Source of the DNA: Pantoea sp. A4
GTDB lineage: Bacteria > Pseudomonadota > Gammaproteobacteria > Enterobacterales > Enterobacteriaceae
NCBI RefSeq assembly: GCF_000295955.2
Contig: NZ_ALXE01000033.1
Coordinates: forward strand, 34,893-98,892
Length of the DNA: 64,000 bases
Reading direction: 5' to 3'
The position numbers and the translations under genes were made by a program. Position 1 is the first letter of the stretch. Each line of letters begins with the position of its first letter. Positions 54,901 through 60,756 of this stretch are shown here, in pieces. The notes under the pieces were generated by a model. The model did no database searches. It was not told where the DNA came from and saw only the letters and a program-made list of their open reading frames with translations.

Positions 54901-55333
54901 AATGGGCTTCAATCGGATTATTCGAATTTTCCTGTAGTTCTTTATAATCGTTGTTAAATACACCGACAACCACGCCCACTTTCTTGCCGCGCAAGGCCGA
55001 TGGCACAATCCCGGCGTCTTCCAGACAAGACCACGTCAATTCCAGCATTATTCGCTGCTGAGGGTCCATGGTTTCAGCGACTTTAGGGATAATACCAAAG
55101 AAATGATTATCAAAACCGTCAATAGAATTGAGCAGTGCAGCCCACCGATTTTCACTGGCATCCGGTGATTGTAATGACTCACGACTGCGTGATGCCATCT
55201 CTTTATTTCTGGCTGCAATGTTAGCAACGGAATTACGGTGATTGACTATGTTTTCCCAAAACTCGGTATAATCTTTGGCATCGGGGAACTGACAAGAAAC
55301 GCCGATAATTGCAACATCCATATGTTTATCCAT
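39920..55333 (-). CDS. Trans-AT polyketide synthase (4 KS domains)
   Basis: This is a 5137-residue multimodular PKS with no AT domains; the tandem AT downstream must serve it. Module 1: KS (Cys175, His310), DH (His648, Asp808), KR (NADPH loop about 1146, Tyr1294), ACP (Ser1438). Module 2: KS (Cys1691, His1826), DH (His2162, Asp2342), ACP (Ser2493), no KR. A degenerate carrier follows with Thr2612 in place of Ser. Module 3: KS (Cys2859, His2994), DH (His3344, altered motif; Asp3513), KR (Tyr3996), ACP (Ser4152). Module 4: a divergent KS (Cys4407, His4542, His4581), no ACP, then the C-terminal half of a condensation domain (about 4865-5110). No loading module, ER, methyltransferase or thioesterase is seen. 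The start is ATG 55331-55333, or the ATG four codons later, which has a slightly better ribosome binding site. It is the first gene of the operon. Confidence 0.92.
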   Translation of the reverse strand: MDKHMDVAIIGVSCQFPDAKDYTEFWENIVNHRNSVANIAARNKEMASRSRESLQSPDASENRWAALLNSIDGFDNHFFGIIPKVAETMDPQQRIMLELTWSCLEDAGIVPSALRGKKVGVVVGVFNNDYKELQENSNNPIEAHYSTGTATSIIANRISHFFDFHGPSLTIDTACSSSLNAMHAAIQALTNGDCDMAISGGVNLILTATRHHSFAQMGMLSPTGACHSFDNNADGYVRGEGAGVLLLKPLDAALADGDTIHGIVKGSAINHCGTSYTLTYPSAEAQADVIVTATTQAGISVDSIGLIEAHGTGTPKGDPIEFAGLSQAFSTLAEQQGITLADAVCGVSSVKSNIGHLEAAAGVAGVIKILQAFKHGTLPPLRNFTTLNARIDIASSPFYFIEKAKAWPRLNAATPRRAGVSSFGFGGTNAHIVLEEAPTPARRKTTKSKSALRNTHLIALSAKSPAALLQRQQDLVHWLHEHPAAALGDVSATLLTRREHFTYRYACTGSDRASIIAALETAIASGPLQLEDAAEADEAEKATAEAAALLATVNTLPDSAIVPLFHQLNASYLRGAQLDWSPLFKGTSPQAVALPTYPFVHAPFWITPGERATHPHSGKQGLTPRVLNIGNGHYKMTLSGDAFYIADHQIGGQAILPGVMYLEWVRATFVEARLLTDSDKLTFSQVTWLRPFSCLRAAEEIIIQIDPQSSEASWGFKVLDDEAHIYCRGTVALSAAEPDTLPMTMPTDGRRRLDKTACYQRLENLQMCYGAGLQSINHIALNDDVGIADLTLPVGLDDDFIIHPAMADGALQAAVIWVTEKRRVGQQADKAGPVIMPFSVEEVVLVQPCGTAMTATIMPSVDTALSDDAVTVDVYLTETHHPEHIVLILRGLCLRVLNESPAEKKPAQAPLQNWLPPQGVNLYQPYWVDKALPAEHDAVERIVFVGNEQDVAQMAALIAQAASATHFHRILFAAEPALNASAAYVRPGNSDDFLATVDALLAQGATFSHILWVSPALADDDFSVRLATGPRSLFALTQALMRKVKKAHFIHFHQADETRPDVAAMSGFYRTLRVEKPAYIGHVVQCDSAIAPEALPALINREFSDTSKDADVRYLQGTRQVRRFTTASSVDTQNPLNTASTPLRQQGTYLITGGLGALGLIFARYLCSTYNATLYLTGRSALNEERQQQLDALNALGGKARYIACDMNDAASVHALIDTLRTDGHDLNGIIHSAGVIEDNFILRKSHEAFERVITPKAIGSWLLDEATRDLTLDFFMLFSSVTGVLGNMGQCDYAYGNAFEDYFAHQRNKQQQQGLRSGKALSVNWPYWQDGGMRLTEKEAAFLKTQFGIVPLRTDDGIAAFDCALQSQATQMVVMPGDTARINETLNVVEIAPAAADNAAPLQDVVIHALSTIFAKKLQIPAHFERHGFFRDYGFDSVVVIELVNELKTTFGSSLPMTLFFENQTMDELSRYLLENYPEVCQRLAGAAPATRHNISAPYAATSAIEAVRVKHNANNEDIAIIGIAGRYPEADNLEQFWLNLAQGRDCVIEVPSERWSARWFKEGAATPGKSYSRWGGFLSGVERFDPRYFNISPKETEIMDPNEWLFLETVTHAIEDAGYTAEKLTAAIAGRENHVGVYVGMMWGDYQLHAQASPQEEWTTSHSSYWSVANRVSHFFNFSGPSMALDTACSSSLTAIHIACNAIRSGDVPVAIAGGVNLSLHPYKYHLLSNMHFLSSDGRCRSFGEGGTGYVPGEGVGAVILKPLSQARRDGDHIYGIIRGTAVNHGGKTSGFTVPNAKRQADLIVDALTTARVNPRHISYVEAHGTGTKLGDPIEISGLNKAFSTAGDNSQYCAIGSVKANIGHLEAAAGMSALTKVLLQMKHQTLVPSIQSAVINPFIDFQSGPFRIQQTLAPWQRPVLATSAADGSTVTQEIPRIAGISSFGAGGSNAHLIVEEYNEALPAAADEGKPALIILSARREAALHTMAGELADFLAQHTDLSLQNVAYTLQVGRVAHEYRLALVAETVAEAITLLRAYTRQQLTGLMTGHRDNARQAMSPPPLSTWISQGNLGALGEAWANGHVIDWTPLHTQHQRRRLSLPGYAFQRQDCWAPTAPAGSVETTGSRVASLHPLIDNNISTLAAQVFGKTLHADEFVVNDHRLGGNRILPGAAYIEMALSAGELALLGRALPEAGERPVLSRVENVKWQQPVRLSDSPLEIEISLVPSQGGLDFAIYCHQGEKRQQGEQRQIFGSGRLCEAQAADYPVVDLQRLMAQGQVVQRDEVNAAFTQRGFAFGPAFQVIERLYAHADAALAELKFPEGEPAASRIDPFILPPSLLDGALRTALGIGGFVSGAETLHVPVALAGLQVCKPITGIGYAYARRTAVSGTVASYDIDLLDNNGEVVVSLSQLQTQAAPQLGITAARSIPTVQHAASHAAPAQTTVMPPQAGAASARDALITRLIGHVIAVTKLDAGDVSATTQLAEYGLDSMMILALNEQLSATFENLSQTLFYEYADLASIADHLLEQHPEYGVSFTSSCDTQEAGAVQPAVTGTAHNPQSAAPADVTEPAQSVPTLSETLFVSLRAAIGPAAAHCTATLPLSHWPIDTISQMRLQHELDVRLKGIHASGVFLYHTLGEWACTLEAVPAPVAAVHTQPLTQAVAKPSLASLLNGSRLHAGQHPATGTQDIAIIGLSGRYPGANDLDAFWANLSAGVDSVTEIPLSRWDYNLHYSPERGPKDKVYSKWGGFIDNIDQFDSQYFTISPREAELLDPQERLFLQTAWECVSDASYSRHALSTAQVGVYVGVMWAQYQCIETTAEQYKTGFPMSLHSSVANRVSFYFNLNGPSVALDTMCSSSLTALHMACQAIQNGDCQMAIAGGINLIVHPMKYYQLGQSQFLSSEGRCRAFGEGGDGYVPGEGMGAVLLKPLQQALADGDQIHGVIKATAINHGGKTSGFTVPNQAAQSNVISHAFQRAGWEPATVDYIEAHGTGTQLGDPIEIAGLSKAFTRINAEKGVNTPLEPGTCRIGSVKSNIGHLESAAGIAGLTKILLQMRHRQFVPSLHAQTLNSRINFETSTFRVVQSSEAWHAKPGSPRRAGLSAFGAGGSNASVLIEEAPTRLVTAPVIGESCLWVLSADSDTRLSAYVERMITFLTQAMASPETSPGLADLAFSSLIGREAMAERLAVVASSPADLLGKLEQYRDEGSAGQVFRGRIAGSNDRLDAILDPEQLETLVTDLVQARQLVRLGRLWTTTLDVNWEHFARPLCEPAAPAGGPRRVSFPALPLNTRRHWLALPGEPGTQGRTPALHPLIDENISTLAQQKFSKKLTGQESWLRDHVIGREKARVILPGSAYVEMIRAAGQLASENSWCVAAIRNLMWMNAVEIDDEPVALAIDLVYQDHESVKVGVRNLNTDVIAAEAELVYRAREVDVADEWIDLDALRSRGLRENDRAAFYADFAKMGFAYGPGYQVTQERYRFADAALSYLCLPEAVSSPDAFCLHPSLLDGALRTCLAVGLTPADPATPIVPFYLGEIEFRHPLGKACFAYVTPVQTTEADSHVQKHDIALLDSDGRVLARLKAFAARALEKEATVSLPAPQQDVRYYGYDWQPALLTAAAQANSTAQILVLSDDAQLSAALRALYGDAATVIGVQPGDHYQQHNPHHFSLDAQSPADIERLCVQLKAQQLWPTHIVHALGAEVHFDTLTGAESAAQLHAGLQTLRHLFIALEKGQPGQVMRCLHVYRAQRAQVEPQQDAISGYARSLLTINHRFELFTLRSDAGNATALAGEIYQECVQRPASLPGLELAYWNGQRYQRQLAEIAPPAATGKGEAEKLPFIHGGHYLITGGAGKLGLLMAHYLASRYQAHIVLNGRSANISDEVQRQLIALRELGADVRYIAADIALPGQAESLLAQAKAAFGPLQGVLHCAGVASDTPITALSDREFTALIGPKIDGLVALDRATAQEPLSVFINFSSVSAVLGDLGSGAYAAGNRFMDSHAVWRQQQVSAGLRSGQSLSVNWPLWASGQMALAEEEASLFEFSGMQALQQQQGIIALERALLALRPELLVAAGERDKVARALRIPLNNVTRAAPAVQVTRSEATRPQDSAYQHSEKVLKQHIAAVTKIAEEDIAVEATFEQLGMDSVMLMELRAALEKAYAGLSKTAPFEYNTTAKLAAYLCQHFGNKQTGTPAPVLKPHPASATVTSVPVNITRSPFARAIPAFSPLASTRIDHDAVAIIGLAGEFPGVDNLAEFWSALQAGTENLGAIPEARWAVDAAHSSNPRYVDRGGFLSKTDVFDPDLFRMSTEEASRLDPQVRVLLRSAWHALEHAGYTPAALKSQQVGVYVGAMNEDFTWVMADYYARTGNYPGAGSVISELANRISFLMDLKGPSFSVATTCASSLTSVHIARKAILGGECDMALAGGINLSLHPSKYMLLQEMKVLSADGKERTFDEHANGLIPSEGSGIVVLKRLSAAIADGDTLYGILRGSSIGHAGTGAGQYLPNLSVMEETAARALDESRINVNELTYIESHGAATELGDPIELKALANALRRQTGAQQFCALGTKANLGHMEAASGICSLIKVLLSMQHGRVSPCANLSTVNTSFEHQTSPFQFPGEAQPWEANGRGTRIAGINAYGMGGSTAFMVVESPEDVVMLNPHSLSEDNTPQIVVLSAQRPERLQAYATLLHDFVAQQGDALHLADLAYTSQVGRVMFDNRLAIVATHTADLQAKLAQFIAQPAALHTQANIYSGNVLDTKEVSQLIAGEAGQDFIAALLQNQQLGRVATLWCRGCEVDWPLLHRHSARHRVAFPGYPFAEIPCDLHAVLERDIARRTASNRGREAMRQSAEHAQHPVPQAWFARTIAQGAAPAEASNPAFWADQLHVDDDVGSLIAPALLNGAEARDDEATLHVTRLLSQESVAALQTATQRLEIAFETLVVAGWALLANRHMRVRLAQFGVMRGFNDEALQLTPARLQVVGRHKVGPWLDSVEQQLAQYLAHADALDHIALWVDDAPLFDSAVAILGDTPAASVNAGVSALFSLQPTLHLALVVGVEAHGVSLHIHAQGLNTTETQLEQLLEQLVTLLEGLAANPDKNPAALPMRSKNEGRKAFWKTLEQLNQQEQTS
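47355..47610 (-). other. Degenerate carrier domain inside the PKS
   Basis: Residues about 2575-2660 of the PKS align with the preceding ACP, but the phosphopantetheine serine is threonine (PIDTISQM in place of GLDSMMIL). The domain lies between ACP2 and KS3. Without Ser it should not be pantetheinylated, so it is probably a remnant of an ACP doublet or a structural spacer. Confidence 0.65.
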
Positions 55334-56023
55334 ATACTTTGCAGGCTCTTATAAGGTTATCTAATTACTATTCCCAAATATTTATTACCAAATCATGAAA
55401 TTCACAGGAATCTGTCAAGAGGGTCGACGGCGATTGACGCTGGTTGACAATTCATCAAACTTAATCACACTTCCTTACCATTGCAACCAGTAAAATGTTA
55501 CAGCTGAAACAAAATCCATTTATAAACTGGAAATCAGGCTAATGTTTTTTGGTGCCAGCGCGCGTGAATGCTGACTTCCTGTACCCAAACGGTGTGTCCG
55601 CTTCAACTTCGTAGAAAGCCATGATTCTGACCTGTTGCTTAACCTCTGATTTTCAGGCAGTTACTGTGCCATTATGCTCAGGCGCAGGGGAGATTACAGG
55701 GCAACTTGACGGGAATGCACGTGAGTTTTTGCGCGTTTAAACGGATTAATCTGAAATCTCACCTGATGAAAATGTGTGAAATCTGGTCGTGATCAGGGCG
55801 TTTTCCGAACAATGGTGCGCGTCATAGCCACACTATAGTTGCATGTAACTTAATGTTCACACGCTAAATGCGTTAAACATGGTTGCAGTGACACATAAGA
55901 GGTGATAAACAGTATTGCCCCTGGATGTTCTTAAGCAAATTGGTAGTGAAAATACCCTGGCACCCACAAATAGTTTTACACTTTTATTGATGGCGAGCAT
56001 TATCTCAGTCACAGGAGCGTTTT
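55334..56023. promoter_or_regulatory. 690-bp intergenic region, promoter of the biosynthetic operon
   Basis: This AT-rich gap separates the divergent PKS operon (minus) and small membrane-protein gene (plus). Near the PKS start several TTGAC/GTCAA words cluster: TGTCAA at 55413-55418, GTCGAC at about 55423, TTGACG at about 55434 and TTGACA at 55444-55449. Read on the minus strand, the TTGACA at 55413-55418 could be a -35 element, but no good -10 lies at 17 bases. A 27-codon open frame lies at 55539-55622 (minus). The rest shows no convincing gene, RNA or repeat. The operon contains no regulator gene, so this region probably binds a regulator encoded elsewhere. Confidence 0.5.
55539..55622 (-). 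CDS. Possible 27-aa small ORF upstream of the PKS operon
   Basis: An ATG at 55620-55622 with CAGG about eight bases upstream opens a 27-codon frame ending in TAG about 205 bases before the PKS start. The peptide is mixed and basic at its end (starts MAFYEVEAD, ends RAGTKKH). It is too short for a reliable coding test. It could be a leader peptide, a gene remnant or chance. No family is recognised. Confidence 0.2.
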   Translation of the reverse strand: MAFYEVEADTPFGYRKSAFTRAGTKKH

Positions 56024-56530
56024 ATGTTAGGAATTGTATCAGGCACGCCGATATGGGTATTTATACTTTTAGCTGTCGTCGCGGCTTATTGCATAACATT
56101 TTGCTTTGAAAAAGTCGTTAATATTAAATTTTTATTGCTTATTCCAGTCTGCTTTATGATTTTTTCTTTTATTAATTTGCTACAGCAGGATGACGTTTTC
56201 GTTGCGATTTTGACGTGGGTGCCAGGCTGTGTCATTGGCGGAAGTCTGGCGAAAAAAATCTTTGGCCCCAAAACGTATAGACTCGGGCAAAAAGAAGGCA
56301 CGGTCACGGTGTCTGGCACCTACTCAGTCATTATTATATTTTTGCTCTACTTCCCCCTGCGTTACTATATCGGCTACAGCCAGGCAACGGCTGAAAACCA
56401 CCACCTCAGCCATGCATTGATTATTCTGTTGGCTGTTTCTTCTGGCTGCGTGGTCGGCTTTTTCACCCTTCGGTCATATATCATTTACCAGCGCTATAAA
56501 GCATTGAGCGGTGCAAGCTCGGCTCAGTAG
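56024..56530 (+). CDS. Small integral membrane protein, possibly DUF6622-like
   Basis: This 168-residue protein has about five hydrophobic helices (near residues 5-28, 35-55, 62-80, 98-118 and 130-155). It begins MLGIVSGTPIWVF, a start I associate with the DUF6622 family of uncharacterised membrane proteins. The ATG has AGGAG seven bases upstream, a convincing ribosome binding site. It is divergent from the PKS operon and precedes scrK by about 175 bases, with the ScrR operator in between, so it is probably independent of both. No function can be assigned. Confidence 0.7.
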   Translation: MLGIVSGTPIWVFILLAVVAAYCITFCFEKVVNIKFLLLIPVCFMIFSFINLLQQDDVFVAILTWVPGCVIGGSLAKKIFGPKTYRLGQKEGTVTVSGTYSVIIIFLLYFPLRYYIGYSQATAENHHLSHALIILLAVSSGCVVGFFTLRSYIIYQRYKALSGASSAQ

Positions 56531-56670
56531 TGGGAAGCAGGCAGGGGGGAAACCGGGCTGTGTCCGGCTCGGTTACCGTCACAGGAAATGTGAATATCGC
56601 GCAAGCCTCTAACATCCCTCATCTGGCGCTAGCAACACAATACAACATTAATGCATAATCCGATCTTTAA

Positions 56671-56686
56671 GCTAAAACGGTTTAGC
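56671..56686. promoter_or_regulatory. ScrR operator upstream of scrK
   Basis: GCTAAAACGGTTTAGC, a near-perfect LacI-family palindrome (15 of 16 to GCTAAACCGGTTTAGC), ends 19 bases before the scrK start. The same word recurs before scrY, identifying it as the probable ScrR site. Confidence 0.8.
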
Positions 56687-56705
56687 ATTAATGGAGTGAA
56701 TGACT

Positions 56706-57632
56706 ATGAAGCGTGTTTGGTGTTTGGGCGATGCGGTAGTTGATTTATTACCTGATACGGAGGGGCGGTTGTTGCAATGCCCGGGGGGTGCACCTGCAAA
56801 TGTAGCCGTAGGTGTCGCACGCCTTCAAGGAAACAGCGGATTCATTGGGAGAGTAGGAAGCGATCCCTTCGGCCTGTTCATGAAAAACACATTGCAGGAG
56901 GAGAACATTGATGTTTCTTATATGCAAACAGACCCCGCACAGCGTACCTCAACGGTCCTGGTATCCCTGGACAGCGAGGGAGAGCGGACATTCACCTTTA
57001 TGGTTCGCCCCAGTGCGGACCTGTTCCTTGATGTTGGCGACCTGCCTGATTTTCAGCCTTGTGAATGGCTGCACTGTTGCTCAATCGCGCTGCTAAAAGA
57101 CCCTTCCAGAACGGCAACGATCACCGCCATGCAGCGTATGCGTGACTCAGGGGGATTTGTTAGTTTCGATCCCAATATCCGCCAGGACCTGTGGGCAGAA
57201 GAAACGACGCTGCGATGCTGTATTGATCAGGCGCTACAGTTAGCGAATGTGGTGAAGCTCTCTGAAGAGGAGCTGGTATTTCTGACAGATTGCCTGGACA
57301 GAGATTCGGGCATTGAGCTTCTGGTTAAGCGCTACCCCGTAACCCTGTTGCTGGTGACTCGGGGTAGCGCCGGCGTGTGCGCCTGGCACAACGGCACTCT
57401 GACTCACTATCCCGCGCAAACCGTCAACAGCGTGGATACCACGGGAGCAGGAGACGCCTTTGTGGCTGGCCTGTTATGGGGGCTGGCGCAGCATGGCACA
57501 CCTGCTGATGGTGAGCAGCTTGCGGCGCGTCTGCAGTCTGCTCAGGCCTGTGGCGCACTGGCGACCACCGCAAAGGGTGCCATGACGGCTCTCCCTGACT
57601 ACCAACAACTTCAGGATCATCTCTCCCGATAA
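56706..57632 (+). CDS. scrK: Fructokinase
   Basis: This 308-residue PfkB-family sugar kinase has the N-terminal GDAVVDLLPDTEGRLLQCPGG and the C-terminal PfkB signature DTTGAGDAFVAGLLWG with the catalytic Asp. It matches enteric ScrK throughout. ScrK phosphorylates the fructose released when ScrB hydrolyses sucrose 6-phosphate, feeding fructose 6-phosphate into glycolysis. The ATG at 56706 is nine bases after GGAG; the in-frame ATG at 56700 is only three bases from it and less likely. A ScrR operator precedes the gene, and two more lie between it and scrY, so scrK and scrYAB have separate controlled promoters, as in other enteric scr regulons. Confidence 0.93.
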   Translation: MKRVWCLGDAVVDLLPDTEGRLLQCPGGAPANVAVGVARLQGNSGFIGRVGSDPFGLFMKNTLQEENIDVSYMQTDPAQRTSTVLVSLDSEGERTFTFMVRPSADLFLDVGDLPDFQPCEWLHCCSIALLKDPSRTATITAMQRMRDSGGFVSFDPNIRQDLWAEETTLRCCIDQALQLANVVKLSEEELVFLTDCLDRDSGIELLVKRYPVTLLLVTRGSAGVCAWHNGTLTHYPAQTVNSVDTTGAGDAFVAGLLWGLAQHGTPADGEQLAARLQSAQACGALATTAKGAMTALPDYQQLQDHLSR

Positions 57633-57670
57633 GACCCCATCCTCTGCGTTTTGCGACCCACTTCACATCA

Positions 57671-57686
57671 AATAAATCGGTTTAGC
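57671..57686. promoter_or_regulatory. ScrR operator 1 upstream of scrY
   Basis: AATAAATCGGTTTAGC matches the ScrR palindrome at 13 of 16 positions. It is a weaker copy 60 bases upstream of the second operator, a spacing compatible with looping or cooperative binding by a LacI-type repressor. Confidence 0.65.
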
Positions 57687-57730
57687 TAAATCCGTTGCGC
57701 TTTCAAAATCAGCGCCACTATGATGCCTGA

Positions 57731-57746
57731 CCTAAACCGGTTTAGC
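57731..57746. promoter_or_regulatory. ScrR operator 2 upstream of scrY
   Basis: CCTAAACCGGTTTAGC matches the perfect palindrome at 15 of 16 positions, about 45 bases before the scrY start. It is the best operator in the window. Confidence 0.8.
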
Positions 57747-57760
57747 AAAACTACAAATAG

Positions 57761-59320
<1,560 letters not shown>

Positions 59321-59326
59321 TGATGT

Positions 59327-59350
59327 GGCCCTCACGGGGGCCTTGTTTCT
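59327..59350 (+). terminator. Hairpin attenuator between scrY and scrA
   Basis: Stem GGCCC/GGGCC (59327-59331 and 59338-59342) followed by ttgtttctt lies seven bases after the scrY stop codon. Its placement inside the operon suggests partial termination, giving more porin than permease. Confidence 0.65.
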
Positions 59351-59385
59351 TATTGATGGCATAAAAACGAAAAACTGAGGTCATT

Positions 59386-60756
59386 ATGGATTTTAAACAC
59401 ATCTCCCAAGCGCTACTCCCGCTGCTGGGAGGCAAGGAGAATATTGCCAGTGCAGCGCATTGTGCCACTCGCCTGCGACTGGTACTGGCTGACGATGAAA
59501 AAGCGGATACCGTTGCGATCGGTAAAATAGAGGGTGTAAAAGGGTGTTTTCGCAACGCAGGACAGCTACAGGTGATCTTTGGTACTGGCGTGGTAAATAA
59601 AGTCTATGCTGCGTTTATCCAGGAAGCCGGTATCAGCGAAGCCAGCAAATCAGAAGCCGCCGATATCGCCGCGCGTAAACTTAACCCTTTCCAGCGCATT
59701 GCGCGTCTGCTTTCGAACATTTTTGTACCGATTATTCCGGCTATCGTGGCCTCTGGCCTGCTGATGGGCCTGCTGGGAATGGTGAAAACCTATGGTTGGG
59801 TGGACCCTGGTAATGCACTGTATATCATGCTGGATATGTGCAGCTCGGCAGCCTTTATTATTCTGCCTGTCCTGATTGGCTTCACGGCCGCGCGCGAGTT
59901 TGGCGGTAACCCGTTCCTCGGCGCCACGCTGGGTGGCATCCTGACGCATCCTGCGCTGACGAACGCCTGGGGCGTGGCAGCCGGATTCCACACCATGAAT
60001 TTCTTCGGCATTGAAGTGGCGATGATCGGGTATCAGGGTACCGTATTCCCGGTACTGCTCGCGGTGTGGTTTATGAGCGTAATAGAGAAACAGCTGCGCC
60101 GGGTGATCCCGGATGCGCTGGATCTGATTCTGACCCCTTTCCTGACGGTGATTATCTCCGGTTTCGTTGCACTGCTGATCATTGGCCCCGCAGGACGTAT
60201 GCTGGGAGATGGCATCTCGTTTGTGCTCAGTACACTGATTGCCCATGCAGGCTGGCTGGCCGGTTTACTCTTTGGCGGCCTTTACTCGGTGATTGTCATC
60301 ACGGGTGTGCATCATAGCTTCCACGCGATTGAGGCCGGATTACTGGGAAATCCGCAGATTGGCGTTAACTTTCTGCTGCCAATCTGGGCCATGGCTAACG
60401 TGGCACAAGGCGGGGCCTGCCTGGCCGTCTGGTTCAAGACCAGGGACGTGAAGATTAAAGCGATTGCGTTGCCTTCTGGCTTCTCCGCGCTGCTTGGCAT
60501 TACCGAAGCCGCCATTTTTGGTATCAACCTGCGCTTTATGAAGCCGTTTATCGCAGGCCTGGTGGGCGGAGCATTGGGCGGAGCCTGGGTGGTATCGGTA
60601 CATGTGTCAATGACCGCAGTAGGACTGACCGGTATTCCAGGCATGGCCATCGTTCAGGCCAGCTCACTGCTCAACTATGCTATTGGTATGGTTATCGCCT
60701 TCAGTGCCGCGTTTATCCTCTCTTTGCTGCTTAAATACAAAACGGATACCGACTAA
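59386..60756 (+). CDS. scrA: Sucrose PTS permease EIIBC
   Basis: This 456-residue PTS enzyme has an N-terminal IIB domain with the phosphorylated cysteine in SAAHCATRLRL (about residue 26). A IIC membrane domain of about ten helices runs from residue 105 and includes the GITEAAIFGINLRFMKPF motif. It imports sucrose and phosphorylates it to sucrose 6-phosphate using a separate EIIA (usually the glucose EIIA, Crr). The ATG follows GAGG by five bases. Its stop overlaps the scrB start by one base (TAATG), so translation of the two is coupled. Confidence 0.93.
   Translation: MDFKHISQALLPLLGGKENIASAAHCATRLRLVLADDEKADTVAIGKIEGVKGCFRNAGQLQVIFGTGVVNKVYAAFIQEAGISEASKSEAADIAARKLNPFQRIARLLSNIFVPIIPAIVASGLLMGLLGMVKTYGWVDPGNALYIMLDMCSSAAFIILPVLIGFTAAREFGGNPFLGATLGGILTHPALTNAWGVAAGFHTMNFFGIEVAMIGYQGTVFPVLLAVWFMSVIEKQLRRVIPDALDLILTPFLTVIISGFVALLIIGPAGRMLGDGISFVLSTLIAHAGWLAGLLFGGLYSVIVITGVHHSFHAIEAGLLGNPQIGVNFLLPIWAMANVAQGGACLAVWFKTRDVKIKAIALPSGFSALLGITEAAIFGINLRFMKPFIAGLVGGALGGAWVVSVHVSMTAVGLTGIPGMAIVQASSLLNYAIGMVIAFSAAFILSLLLKYKTDTD

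Noticed and set aside
20256..55333. Repeated long similar segments within the NRPS/PKS genes
   Set aside because: These reflect homologous C, A, KS and DH domains, not mobile or structural DNA repeats.
55770..55800. CRP-like site (tgtgaaatctggtcgtgatc)
   Set aside because: The left half matches TGTGA but the right half does not give TCACA at the required spacing.
55915..56109. TTG-initiated 64-codon frame before the small membrane-protein gene
   Set aside because: It overlaps the well-supported gene at 56024, has no ribosome binding site and shows no family resemblance.
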